Assembly: GCA_016617855.1 (NCBI GenBank)
Contig: JAECUM010009453.1
Coordinates: 62,001-126,000, forward strand
DNA from: Megalonaias nervosa
Taxonomy: Eukaryota > Mollusca > Bivalvia > Unionida > Unionidae
Length of the DNA stretch: 64,000 bases
Direction: 5' to 3'
In this document: positions 34,200 through 46,492 of the stretch, in pieces
Numbering within the stretch: the first letter of the stretch is position 1
How the letters are laid out: each line of letters begins with the position of its first letter
Position numbers and translations under genes: made by a program
Notes under the pieces: generated by a model
The model's database searches: none
Told to the model about the DNA's origin: nothing
Seen by the model: only the letters and a program-made list of their open reading frames with translations

Positions 34200-35800
34200 T
34201 TAAAAACAACTGTTTCAAGAGGTCTCTAGTTTTGCACATTCAGTCATACCTGAGCAACATTGAAAGGCCTCTACATCATTACACATTCTGTCAAAGTTGT
34301 ACAAATTCTATAAGGGCTTCAAGTTATTATGATTTCTGTCAAATATGGGCAAATTATGTTGCAAAGCATTGTAGAAGTTATAAAAAATGTTTTCCTTTTG
34401 TAATTAAAGCAGCACATTTAATGGCAGACTGCCACTGTACAAACATATAAGTCAATTCTCTCCCACTTTGTTAAAATTCTATTAAGTCGTTCAAGTCATT
34501 TAAAAGATTTTCTATTTTTGTAACATTAGCTATTATCTGAAAGTGAATAAGCAACATTTCTATAAATTTAAAGACCCTTTCTGCCAGAATGTTTTCCAAT
34601 AAATCTGCTCAAATTCTGCAGAATACGTTCAGAAAATGTCATTTCAAGTTTTGTCTACTTTCACATTAACAATGGCCATATCTGATGATGGATCAGCATC
34701 ATATTTACAAAACCTGAAAGACCTTTATGCCAGGATGCTGTCTCTCAAACTTCTCTATTTTAGAAATGGGTGCCAATATTTGATTGCAGATCAATATTCA
34801 TTTGTGCAAAATTAAATGCCAAGTCATATTCTGTCAAGTTTTTAAGAAGTCGTTTAAAAAAAAATTGTTTTAGAAAAGACAAGCAATATCTGAAGGTGGA
34901 CTGACGTTTTTTTAAACAAACTTAAAAAGCCATCAATGAAAAGATGCTTTGTCACATGTGGTCAAATTTATGAAAATAATACAGATCTGCAAATGTGATC
35001 AAATTCTGTGAAGCAGTTTTTGAAAAGAACTGGTTTAAATGTTTGTTTTCTGTTAATTTGATGGTGGATTGGCATCATTTTAACAAATTTTAAAGACTTT
35101 CATGCCAGGACATTTTTTGTCAAATTCTGTCAAGTTGCACTAAGCAATTTTTGAAAACTCTTTAAAGGCTTTCTATTTTCAATAAGAGCAACAAATATGG
35201 ATGAGACACCAGCATCCAATGAATAAATCTGAAAGACCTTAATACTGGACTGCTTCCTGTAAAAGCATGTGCAATTGGTCTACATTTTGGAGAAGCTGTA
35301 AATAAAAAGTGTGAACAGGTGATGCATGACACTACAGGTGAAGGACCATACCATAAACCCACTAGTCCTACTGCGACAGGAAAAACAAAAAATTCAAGGC
35401 AAAATGTGCTGATTTAACTGCATTAAAGAAACATGTAGGCCTTTCTTTTGTACTGGAAATTTACTAAAGCCAGTTTGCTTCTATATCCCCCCCCCCCAAA
35501 GAAAAATTTATTTGTGTATGTTCAACCTACTATAAAATTCTAAATAAAACACTAAAGAATAATTATTTTTTCTCTTAATTTATTTCCCCCTCTTTTTTAA
35601 TTGAAAATTAATTTATTGGAATTTGTTTCCTAGTGATACCCACATCATACACTAACAGCATTTAGAATGGATGAATTTAAATATGAATCAATAGAAAAGT
35701 CATTTCTGAATACAAGAAAATGCCCACTGGAGAAGACAGCAACATAGACTCAATTGTTTAAAACAAAATATTCAACACAAAACACAAAAATAAAGCTACA
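34200..35800. other. Non-coding, old dispersed repeat
   Basis: Recurrent phrases of the type 'tttctgtcaaatatgggcaa' and 'atgccaggacattttttgtc' indicate diverged copies of a repeat about 100-150 bp long. No coding motif recognised. Confidence 0.4.
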
Positions 35801-35804
35801 ATTA

Positions 35805-35825
35805 CCCCTCATGGTTCCAGCGAAC
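35805..35825 (-). CDS. Candidate 21-nt microexon
   Basis: On the minus strand 'gttattttaacag' precedes GGTTCGCTGGAACCATGAGG-G, followed by the donor 'gtaattg'. The length is a multiple of three. With phase 2 on both sides it reads V-R-W-N-H-E-G and joins in frame to the exon at 25483-25593. Its donor context (GAGGG|gtaatt) closely resembles that of the 25.5-kb exon (CAGGG|gtaatt). Short exons are easily found by chance, so support is limited. Confidence 0.3.
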
Positions 35826-35829
35826 CCTG

Positions 35830-38815
35830 TTAAAATAACATATCAAAATTAGAGTCCACCAAACATAAAAAAACAAACCTATTTCATTAATATGCGAATG
35901 TATTTACATTTACCAAAGACTAAGAAAACGATTTAAGCATATTTGTAAAATAAAATTGCAATGACCACTGAAATAAGACAAAAAGAATTCTGGAACTTAA
36001 AATTCTACTTCAGGATATAAATATCAACAAGGCAAATGATGCAGTTCTACAAGACAGTCAACCTACAAAATAGGAACTAATGGGAGAATAAATCATGTTG
36101 TAGTCATATTCTCTTTTTGTGAAAAATCGCATGGAACAAAGATAAGCTGACCATGACCAGCACATTATACACCCACTCTTGTGTTCAATAATAGTCATCC
36201 ATATAGGCATAAGTAGGGCATGGCTGACTTCAGAGATTACTGACTAGCAGATCTCAGTGACCAGGATCTTTAAACTGAAGTAACTGTGCAAAAACCATTA
36301 TTTTCTAAAGTAGACTTACCATGATCATGACCCCTGACCTTTCAAACTCAAAATCTTTTTTTCCTAACTGATGTTAATGTGCTGAAACAATTATTCTTCT
36401 TTTAGTCAGTGACCTTGACCCTTGACTTTGTGACACTAAAAATCTATTGACCTCTGCCTTATTCCAAACTGCCATCCATCCACAAAGTCTAGAAACTGTA
36501 GATGGTGAAGAACTCAAGTTGTGCAAAAACAAAATTGGTAACAGATGGATGGATGGACAGACAGTCAGACTGGCATTAATATGCTCTGCCTTATGGCAGG
36601 CATAAGAATACATTGTCTCTTCTTCTGAAAGCCTAGGAATAAGGGATGCTGTTAAATGAAAAAGGTTTTTCCTAAGGCTGTGTTGATATGGCAATACATA
36701 AATGAGACTTAATCAAGACTCTAAAACATAAGTGGTATGACATTTCACATATAAAATAATTGAAAGTCTGTAAAGTCACCCATAAAGCAGTGTACATACC
36801 AGAGATGCCAACCCAGGAATAATCTATCAGCAATCCCAGCATTAACTTTGTAGTCTGCCTGAATTCGATGTCATTTTTGTTACAAGAAATAAACTTCAAT
36901 AAAATAAGTCTGCATCTCACCTGCACTTCCACAATTATAAAGGTCTTGTTAGAACAGAAGATGTACTGTGATATCACCATTTTTTCGTGGGACACCAACC
37001 TGAACTGATTTTGTGCTTAAACCCCACCTCAAAGCAAAGATTCACTCAATAATGAATGTTAGTGCCAATGAAAATTTCATTTTTACCAAATCAATGAATT
37101 CACAATATCTATTTCTAAAATCACTGAAACATAAATAGCTTCAAAATTGTGTGCCAAATCTAAATCCAGAAACATTTTTATTATCCTTTTGAATTTTCTG
37201 CATCTTTTTTATTTTTATTTTTTGGGTTGTCATTTTTCAGCTACTTTTTTTTAGTAATGGACCATGTACCAGTCAATCAAGAACATCCTGGATCTTACAA
37301 CATCTATATAGTTTGATGGAAAACAGTGCAAATATTTTAGCCTCGAGTCAAGTAGCTGCAGCACTTTTCTACTGTCTCCACTTAAAATAAAATATCAAAA
37401 TGTATTTTATAAAATTATAATTTGGCAAGACTTCAAATGCTTAAGTTTCACTGAGAATGAATAAATCTGCATAATTTGGAGTGGTTGACATCTCTGATAT
37501 ACATTACACAATATGCACAGCATCAGTGAATTATCAAAATGAAAACTTAAAAACAGAAAATAAATGTGGATAAAATAGGATATGAGAAAGATACTTTGCA
37601 ATAATTCTGGCACCAGCATCAACTTTGAGTAACTATCATTTGATGCATATCCTGAATACATCACATAGGCATAAAAAAACAATGAGGACCAGAGATCACT
37701 CACCTTGCTGACATTTTATTGCCAAATTTTTTAAGCAGTTAGATCAGTTATTCTGATGAGTGGTTTTTAAGTTTTCCACAAAATTTTTATATTTTTAAGA
37801 TGTTTGCCATATGTGATTCCAGATCTGCATTGCAAGCGTAATAACAAAAGATCATCTTAGTGACAGAATAAGATTTGTAAAATTTGGTCAAATTCTCCTT
37901 AGACATTTATTATAAAGCTGTTGTGTCAAATTTCATTTGTACAAAACTATTAGATCTTTATGCCTGGTTTCCGTAACATTCATAGATGAAAACCTTAATC
38001 ATGTTATCAGGATAGCATCAGTTTGTTTCTGAATCTAGGCAGCCCTTCTGGCATGGATAAATGACCAACTTTTAAACAATCATAGTACATCTTCTGATGA
38101 GCCTGTACATACCTGAGTCAGTAACAATTAAGGTCATCAGAGATTTTTTAAAAACTATATCCATACCGCCAATTCCAATCCTTCATCATTGTCCAAAACA
38201 ATAAACATTATTTTTTGTTTCAAATTACCTGCATCTTTTTTTTCTGGCAAACATTTTCAACTACTTTTCAGTATGTTCCATAACATAAACTCTTGTTCAA
38301 ATTGTTATCTCTCAATTTTGATTTTCCTGAAATTCATACAATTCATAATATGAATTTTTCACAAAAAATTCTAAATAATTCCACAAAACCTGGAATGATT
38401 GGCATAGCTGAATATTTGGTCAAATCTATTGATTTTAAAAAAAATTTATAGAAAACCCATTATAAAAGGTTTATTATTTCCTTAGATATTGGATTTCCTT
38501 TTGGGGCATAATTTGAACAAATTTGGTTATCTTTATGCCTTGATACTTTTTTTGAAAAAATTTATTTTACAATCAATTCTGTTAAATTATGATGAATGCC
38601 TTCTGAAAGATGATCACAAGAGTAACTCTAACTGAACGATGGACACCATATACTGCACTGTGGGCCATACCAAAGTTCACTTATGCTCAGGTGAGCTAAG
38701 TAAGATGCCAAAGTGGACCTGACCGCTCCCCTGACTGATATCTGCCTACTAATCAAGTGCAAAAGCAGCTGACCAAGAAAAAAAACATAGGTCAGCAAAA
38801 TTCTTTGTTTAAAAT
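35830..38815. other. Intron-like sequence with dispersed repeats
   Basis: 36380-36600 contains 'gtgaccttgacccttgactt' and 'gatggatggatggacagaca', a dispersed family also found at 49.76-50.25 kb. 37.7-38.6 kb repeats the 'ctgtcaaatt' family, ending near 'acgatggacaccatatactg' and 'tgctcaggtgagctaag'. No exon recognised. Confidence 0.4.
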
Positions 38816-38819
38816 TCTC

Positions 38820-40460
38820 AGATGCTGTTGACTCCATATTTGATGAAAACAACTGTTAAAAGGTTGTTTTTGTTTGTTGTATCTTCATATTTCATGGCAC
38901 ATCAGCATCAAATTTCCAATACTGAAAGATCCCTATGCCAGGTTGCTTTGTATCAAAGTTGGTCATATTCTCACAAATATCCACAAATCTTGCTCATTAC
39001 AAAAACAGTCCCGGATTTTGATGATACTATCATATATTTCAAGTATGATCAAGACTGGATCACAAAGATGGTTTTAACAACAGTAAGATGCTTAGCCAAC
39101 CAGATGCAAAATACACCATTCACATGCATGGATCTAACACATCATCCAACCCATCCACAATCTTCATGAAACAAGTCAATATTTAATGTATGATCAAAAT
39201 CGGATCAGAAATATGCCTTCTGCTAATAACACTTAATATAAGAAACGCCATTAAATAATGATATATGTGTTATAACATTCAAAATATCCATGTAATAATA
39301 CCATTGTAAGGTGTTGAGTGGTTTTCAAGTTCTGTTGCCAACTGCGATTACTGATGTGCATCAGAAACACAACAATACATGCTGGGTTTCTGTTGGGCTA
39401 TGCCCACATTTAAAAAGCACAACACTGCAAATTCATTATCAACATTGCACACACCCCATTATTTTCCAAGCAAATTTATATACAACAAATTAGTTTATAT
39501 ATACAAGTGTTTTTCTTTATTATTTTTTTTTTACTTTGTATGTTTTCTTTAGCTTTAAATTAGAGTGTATTATAGAGTATTCAATTTAATACCTAGGTGT
39601 ATTATTTTGTTAATTTAGATAAATTCTTGTACTGAAATTCATGAATTCTGAATTCTAAAATTATTTTTAAAAAGTCTTCCACACTGGAGAGCTCTCCACA
39701 ACCCACAACTGTTACTCTCTCCATAGACCTGATCATAGGTTACTTCTTTTGCTTTACTATGCAACACTTATTTTAACAAGGTCAGCCAAAAAGATCCAAG
39801 ATTACCTTATTAACATAATAAATCTAGCTCATTACTGAAAGTATCCAAGATCTTGATTATACAACCCAATATTTCAAGTTTGATAAAAAATCAGATCAGA
39901 AATGTGGCTTCCATAAGGGTAACAAGCTCAGCCAATCAGATGCAAGATAACCCAATCAGTATGCATGGATCTCGCTCACTGTCAAACTTGCCCTAGATCT
40001 TAATGTCATAAGCGTATATTCCAAGTTTGATCCAAATAAAAAAATGCAGCCTCCAAAGTGGTAACAAGCTCAGCCAACAATATCATTTAATTAGTATGCA
40101 TGGATCTTTTTAATATGGAACTCATCAAAGATGTTAATGACTGAAGCAAATAATCCATGTTTGATCAAAAGCAGGTCAGAAATCTAACCTCCTGAATGGT
40201 AACAAGCTAAGCCAATCAGATGCAGGATCACCTCATTAATATGCATGGCTCTTGCACTTTGATGAATGTACATGAGATTTTGTTAATGTATACCGAAGTT
40301 CCAAGTTTTGCTTGCAATACAATCAGAAAGAGAGACTCCAGGATGGTAAAAAGCAACAAAAGCACAATGGACAATTCATTACACATTAAGAACAACACAC
40401 AATGCGTGACAGGTGCAGGGCATACCATAAGCACATTTGAACCTACAGGCTGGGTAAGCT
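38820..40460. repeat. Tandem repeats of ~145-165 bp, 'AGCTCAGCCAATCAGATGC' family
   Basis: At least five diverged units carry, in the same order, 'tttcaagtttgat', 'atcagatcagaaatgtggct', 'ggtaacaagctcagccaatc' and 'agtatgcatggatctcgctc'. The clearest copies start near 39785, 39950, 40080 and 40215. No protein is encoded across units. Confidence 0.75.
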
Positions 40461-40464
40461 AAAA

Positions 40465-41597
40465 ATTGCAAGAGCAAAGTGGTTTGTTAATATGTGAATT
40501 ATCAGGTGATGACCATAATATTTTCCGAGTCTCAAAGCAACTATAACAAAAATTCCAAGAGCAAAATGAGATGTCAACACAAACATCTTTAGATGATGAT
40601 CATCATGTGTAACAAGTTTCAAAGTGATCCATTAACAAAAATCCCTCAAAGGTGCTAATGCTTAGCTAACTAAAGAGAAAAAACAGGAATCCAAGATAGG
40701 CCCATTTATTATGTTTTTCTACTCATTTTAGCTGAACAGTATTGAAACCATCCCTGGCATTCTTTAAAACAAAAGTGTGGCTGAGGATGTACATATATAT
40801 TCCACACACACACAGTGAAAACACTGGAAACAAAAAGTTGCCCATGTTTGATTACAGTGACCTGAAAATAAAGCAAAGAGCTTCCAGCTGTGAAGAAAGC
40901 AATGACCCATACAATACAGACCCTGTGAACTAGCAACATAATGACTGATCAAGAAGTTACTGGAACATGATCGCAAATGCGATATTACTATGGCATAACT
41001 TCCCTTTATACCAAATACCTTTATTATGGCCTGACAATCAAGTGCTTAGCACAGTAGACCATGGTATGTCGATGCATACTAATTTCCTGTTATCAGTTAT
41101 CAGTTACTTCAATGAATTATGTAACCTATTTGTACTATTATAACTAATTTCTTAAACTTCTTTTCTTTCTCAGTTTATTACAGTGAAATCCCATTAACTG
41201 AACCTCTTTATTAATGCCACCTGCTCAATGTGAATACAACATCTCAAAAAAAGATAAAATGTGGCAATCTCTCAATGTCATTTATAGGCAAGTTTCAAAG
41301 ATTTGACTTATATATTATTTCCATAACTGGATCAAAAAATTTCACTTGAAGTTAATGAAACATGCCCCAAAGTATAATATCATATTTTTTTTCTGTATTA
41401 TTCTAGAATGATTCTTTGTCGGCAATAGATAACTGCACACAGGTCCACGCTCAGAGAAAGAAAACAAAATAGGTGTCTGTGCGTGGAAGTTAATTTTATA
41501 GAGCATCAAAGTAAGTGTTGGAATCACAATGGTCATGCATGACACACCAAAGGCCAAAAGGCACACCAACACCACATCTAGAATGCGAAATTCGTAC
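40465..41597. other. Intron-like sequence
   Basis: Includes a decayed MITE-like end 'acagtgaaatcccattaact' near 41179. No exon recognised below the splice donor of the exon at 41605-41736. Confidence 0.4.
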
Positions 41598-41604
41598 ATT
41601 TGAC

Positions 41605-41736
41605 CATTTGTTGATGCGTAGATACCAGGATCATTGCCATCTACGTACTGTACATGAGCTGGATACAATGTCTGTCCCCCCTGCTGCAGAGTCACTGTTT
41701 CCTGCGCCTGATTTTGTTCAGTCTCTGCTTCAGTAG
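41605..41736 (-). CDS. Rfx1/2/3-like: RFX1/2/3-like activation-region exon (copy A of duplicated exon)
   Basis: On the minus strand the acceptor 'ctgcttccttttcctcag' precedes the frame TEAETEQNQAQETVTLQQ, GGQTLYPAHVQYVDGNDPG, IYASTNG. The YPAxVQYVxG and Y-(A)-x-TNG signatures are diagnostic of the N-terminal activation region of RFX1, RFX2 and RFX3. These are winged-helix X-box-binding regulators of ciliary and MHC-type promoters. The exon starts in phase 1, matching the end of either exon at 43564 or 48445. The donor is either ATG|gtcaaa (end 41605, phase 1) or AAT|gtacga (end 41598, phase 2); both are weak. If unspliced, the frame stays open to 41342 and adds a hydrophobic stretch, probably only intron read-through. 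Confidence 0.75.
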
Positions 41737-41739
41737 CTG

Positions 41740-43560
41740 AGGAAAAGGAAGCAGAAAGGATCATTTTATGCAATGCTAAAACATAAAATAGAAACAAGAG
41801 TACCATACATGGGACATTGTACCCTCACCCCATGTTTATTAGGGACTAGTAGTAAATGCAAAGTATGCACATTGGTCAAGATTCACCATTATGGAAGTAT
41901 ACATAAGTCAGGTATGTGTATATATGACCAGCACAATACTATATATTTGTGATTTATTTTATATGTGAGATACCACTCATCAATAATGTGTTTCATCTTC
42001 CAAAATTTGTTTCTTAAATTTTTGTTTCACTAATTTTGCTTAGTATACAGAACAGATTTATATATTTGAAGTCACTATATGGACTCTTCATTCAGAAATG
42101 GGTAACAGCAGGGATTTTGGCTGTTTTATCTGCATTGATCTGCAATATTAACTGATCGTCAAATTTAGCACTCGAAGGGAATCCAAAAAGATGATGAAAT
42201 GTGTTTTCTTCTATGATGCAACTCAAAGATCTGGTTTGTAATTTCTGCAGTAAAAATGGAGCTTTTTATCTCGTAACCAAATTGATGATGACATTATGTT
42301 CTGCAATTGCTGCAATAACTGTACCAACATATTATAAACCAGGCATATACAGGGATGTATGTGCATGATGGGAGGCTCTGATTTCACTGAATTTACTTTG
42401 AAAAGAGCAGACTGGTTGAGGACCTTTTTGAATTGGCAAAGATATTGTACATTTTTTGAAGGGTTTTAAAAACCATGGCATATATTTGCAAACAGAGATA
42501 TTTGCAGTTTTGGAATGACTGATTTTCACTGCTTCTAAATGAGAAATTGGTATGCCAAATAGCAGAATGAAATTTGGTTTCTGTGTACAAGGTTTGGTAT
42601 TGGGCCTAATGATGACATATGCAAAAAAAGTTTGGTACTACAATGGTTCCCCTTTTAAACAGACCCCACCCACCACCAATGGCTACCTGTATTTTGCAAG
42701 CAGAATCCCCAACACTGACGACTTTGTGTTCATAAGTACACCTCTAGGATGGCCACTACTCAAACACAGCCAGCTGACTAAAGCTAACAGGTGAGAAGTA
42801 CAGCATTTGTTCAGCTCAAGCCAGTGTAACATCATCATTAGTAAAAATATACATTAGCTCTCATGGTTTCTCCTACTTAGATTATGAATAAATCTGAAGG
42901 ATAACAGGCCACAACCAGTCGATGTGTCAATCTCACTCCTTTCTAAATAGACAGCAGTTAGTGTAATAACTTCAAATTATTTCGAAGTGGTATAGTTGCC
43001 AAAAAGGAACAACTTCTTGCTCAAGTGCAAAATGTAAGAGGTTCCAAGTTTAGATGGAAAAGTATAAGATATTCAACTAAAAAAAAAAGAGGGAGAGTCA
43101 TATGATCATTGCTGAGAAATCTGATATCTGAGTCAAATAAGCATCATAAACAATGCATTCTACAGCAGTAGTAAATGGAATGGACAGATAATGATAGTTT
43201 AAATGAGATCTTTTCACCCTGATTTTATTTAAAAGGTTTTCAAACGATTTTGCAATGTGACTTATGAGTATTCATAATTATTTTAAATAGCATTAATACA
43301 AGTTTTGTCACATTGATTCTACAACATGTAATTTTTAAAGAAAAATATTAAATAGTTCAAACTCTGTTATGCCTTACTTACTTTGTATGCAATTCCTACT
43401 CACATCTATGTGATCTCCCTCTAAAAGGACCACCCCTCTTACAAGGCCACTTTCCTGATGCTGAATGCGGACAATTATACTATGAAGAGCCAAATTTGGT
43501 CATCGGATATAAAGTGACAGTTCATTTGTGTCTCAATGCAACCCAATTATTAGCATGACT
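41740..43560. other. Intron of the RFX-like gene
   Basis: AT-rich, no exon recognised. It separates the copy-A pair of exons (about 1.83 kb). Confidence 0.5.
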
Positions 43561-43563
43561 TAC

Positions 43564-43669
43564 TTGTTATCACATACTGTTGCTGCTGCTGTGACCCAGT
43601 AGATGCGGACTGTGATTTCTGAACCTGAACCTGAGTCTGCCTCGGCTGTGAACCTGCATGTGATTTTGT
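43564..43669 (-). CDS. Rfx1/2/3-like: RFX-like Q-rich exon (copy A)
   Basis: On the minus strand 'ccaatttttcag' precedes TKSHAGSQPRQTQVQVQ, KSQSASTGSQQQQQYVIT and the donor ACAA|gtaagt. It is 106 nt long, phase 0 to phase 1, and joins in frame to both 41605-41736 and 46404-46492. The QQYVIT ending parallels the repeated Q-rich 'QYV/IVT' segments of RFX1. It is homologous to the exon at 48445-48517, which lacks the expanded QVQVQ and QQQQQ runs. The region would be disordered and act in transcriptional activation. Confidence 0.75.
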
Positions 43670-44887
43670 CTGAAAAATTGGAAAAAATAATGTGGGTTTA
43701 AATATAAACATAAATTTAACATACGAACACAGCATGAATGATTTTTCTCAGTTTGATGAATTCTTGTATTAAATCTAAGTTCCATACTCTACACAAAAAT
43801 GTGCTGAGTTGGAAATTAATGGTACCACTGTACCTATGCTCTTCTTCTACTGCTAAGCTTGAATGGGGCGGGGGTGTGAGGGCTTAAGACCTCCAATCAG
43901 TGTCTCTCACCATAACTTCAAATGCTGAATGCATGTTTGTAAATGCAACTGATGACAACAACTGTATTAAAAATGCCATGAAATAACCATCCATAATGCC
44001 ACCACTGCAGTTTATTGTTCATAGCACGTATCCACATCCATCAATACTGTTTCCACCATGCACCCAGATATTGCATTACAAGATTTCAGTTTCAAATATA
44101 ACATGCAAACTCATTTATTCAAGTGGAATGAGTGCTCTCAAAGAATATCATAAAATAATAACAACTTTAAAACAGCTACACACCTGATATGATCTCCAAT
44201 ATCATAACATGTTATAAATTATTTATTTTAGAAAACAACGAACAAAATGAAACTGGTACAACTGCATATGGGTGAATACTGCCTTAGGTTATGCACACAC
44301 AAAAGAACATTTAGATTTTGAATGTTAATCTCCCCACAAAAGGATTACACATATGAATAAAACAATAAAGTTAGTGCACTTACAACATGTTACATATTAA
44401 ACATATTATCACCCACACTATCAATAAATTAAACTGGCAATGATAATGTGTGCAAGATGACTTTATTTGTATTAAAAACCATAGTACATTGTGGATATTT
44501 AAAACGGGGATTTGTCTGAATGTATATACATGCTGTATACTAAAAGGGTTATTTTGATGTAATAATCAGTTACAGAATGGTTGCCATGGCAGTGTGATGG
44601 GACACAATCCATGTCATTTATAATTCCAAACACACAAATCAGCTGGTAAAACATTACATTTAAAGGATTTTTCTATGTTCCAAGGAATTTTGTGTCAAAA
44701 ATTAACTTCCAAGAAGTCCCACAGTAGTTGAGTAGGTCATACCTTTTTTCAAGGACTGTAGAAATCTTGGTAGATAGTCTTCTAATTCTCACATTATTTG
44801 TATTTCATTGTTAAATTGTTTATTTGTCAAGGCACCACATTATACTGCAACTAGTTACAATTCACACATAGCAAAAGTTATTCCCCC
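43670..44887. other. Intron of the RFX-like gene
   Basis: No exon recognised. AT-rich, with no distinctive repeat. Confidence 0.45.
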
Positions 44888-45473
44888 TTAACACATTAAT
44901 CCCTGGAGTTTTTTGTCATTTTCGCCTGAAATGAGAGTAGGAAACACATTTTGGGGGCTATTTCTGAATACATTGACCTCCAAGAGATTTTAGGTTAACC
45001 TAATGCCTAGTTGTGTTAAAAACATCGTTTTTCATTGGCTATTTTGCCTGCGCATGAGCAGAAGGGTAAAAGTTGGAGTTTTTTTTTGCTTAATGGACCC
45101 ATCATTTTCGTGTCAAGACCACTCTTTATTCCAAATACTTTCTGCAATGGTTCGCCTGTCTGTGTGCAGTTCAGACCGGTCTGTCTTAGATCTGAGGCCA
45201 AAAAGTCTAAAATCCGGACACAAAATCGGATTTCGACCTCAGGCGAATTTCGGATGGAAAAAACTCGGGTCCAAAAAATTACTTTTTTCCCTCTGTATTT
45301 TGCAGTGCAACTAGAACATCCATATTATTTGGTATCATCGTAAAGCTACATCTGTCTACCTTTCTATAACACCACCCACTTTAGTGTGTCATACATGACC
45401 TTGATGCACAGAGCTCAGAAGTAGGCTACCACCTCCTGCTGCGTAAATGCGGCGCCAGGGGCTAATGAGTTAA
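44888..45473. mobile_element. piggyBac-type MITE with TTAA target duplication
   Basis: The element is bounded by TTAA at 44888-44891 and 45470-45473. Its inverted termini are 'cacattaatccctgg' and, at the other end, 'ccaggggctaatgag' (complement 'ctcattagcccctgg'), matching at 12 of 15 positions. The interior is richer in CpG than the surroundings and holds no transposase. TTAA duplication is the signature of the piggyBac superfamily. It lies in an intron of the RFX-like gene. Confidence 0.75.
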
Positions 45474-45754
45474 ATACCACAACAATTTCATTTTTGTTAA
45501 TAATAAATTAAAATAAAAATACAAACTCAGATCTGTTTCTTATTTTGAAATTGTTTCATCAAATTAAATAATCAAGTGCTGCAGGAAACCTGTAAGAAAC
45601 CAACTTGCTGACATCTGCTGAGCTCCTTTTTAAAATACACCAAGTTTTTTCTATAGAGTACAATAAGCCAAGACATGGAAAGGTTGATAACATTTTATAA
45701 TGTTGGTTATAGCCATTAACAAAACATCACTGTAAACAAGACTTTGCATACTTT

Positions 45755-46010
45755 AGGAGGATACATTTTTACTTAGGACCAACTAGATACAAATTCCTTA
45801 GTAAAAACCTAATGTCCATAGAATCATCTACTTACAAGAAGTAACTGGAAGAAAAATGTCAATATCACTACCATGGTGACCATAATCATTTCGGGACAAC
45901 ACCATTTTCATTTAGAACAAATTATGTAAGATGAAAAGTCTTTCAGTGAAAACCCTATGTTACTAAGCCTATCAATTCTGAAGATGTAACCTGACACGTC
46001 AGATGCTGGA
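45755..46010. repeat. Fragment of the 'ACCAACTAGACATCA' family
   Basis: 'ttacttaggaccaactagat', 'taccatggtgaccataatca' and 'gtctttcagtgaaaacccta' match units of the block at 1-1080. Confidence 0.6.
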
Positions 46011-46403
46011 TGACAAGCATCATACATGTTCTCCTTTACTTCAACCTGCTGAACCAATAATTGCATGGTAGTGAATGATGGATTGTATTAATCCATAAGT
46101 ACATGTGATATCATATCTTATAAACATGGGCTTAAAATCTTATCCCCCCCATGATTAATGTTATATACACTGCCTGATTCTAGTGAGTTTGTTATGTTTG
46201 AAGTTATTGTTTAACATGAGAAATTATGACACAAATATACAATGATGACAAATTACAAATATCATGCACACAACCATATGAAAAGCAAGAATATATTTAC
46301 AGTCTAGGCAATGGTGAAACATATACTGAATGGTTTTATGTCAAAAAGAAGGAAGGAAGCATGTTAGAAGTACCACAAAAAATTGTGTTGAGTCTGAAGA
46401 CAT

Positions 46404-46492
46404 CTGCACGTGAGCTGGATATAACGTCTGTCCTCCTTGTTGAAGAGTCACAGTTTCTTGCCCCTGATTCTGGTCAGTTTCTGCTACTGTCG
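46404..46492 (-). CDS. Rfx1/2/3-like: RFX-like activation-region exon, copy B, 3' half lost
   Basis: On the minus strand the acceptor 'tttactcttgtag' precedes TVAETDQNQGQETVTLQQ, GGQTLYPAHVQ. This is closely similar to the exon at 41605-41736. After AHVQ the similarity ends: the YVDGNDPGIYASTNG part is replaced by unrelated sequence (MSSDSTQFFVVLL, then a stop) and no good donor is visible. The acceptor and phase are intact. I infer a duplicated exon that has lost its 3' end and is probably skipped or dead, though a weak donor (CTCAC|gtgcag) cannot be excluded. Confidence 0.65.

Noticed and set aside
36374..36998. Minus-strand frames of 106 and 108 codons
   Set aside because: No recognisable motif, a biased composition typical of AT-rich introns, and overlap with a dispersed repeat near 36.4-36.6 kb.
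45003..45343. Overlapping plus-strand frames of about 100 codons
   Set aside because: Both lie wholly within the piggyBac-type MITE and show no transposase motif.
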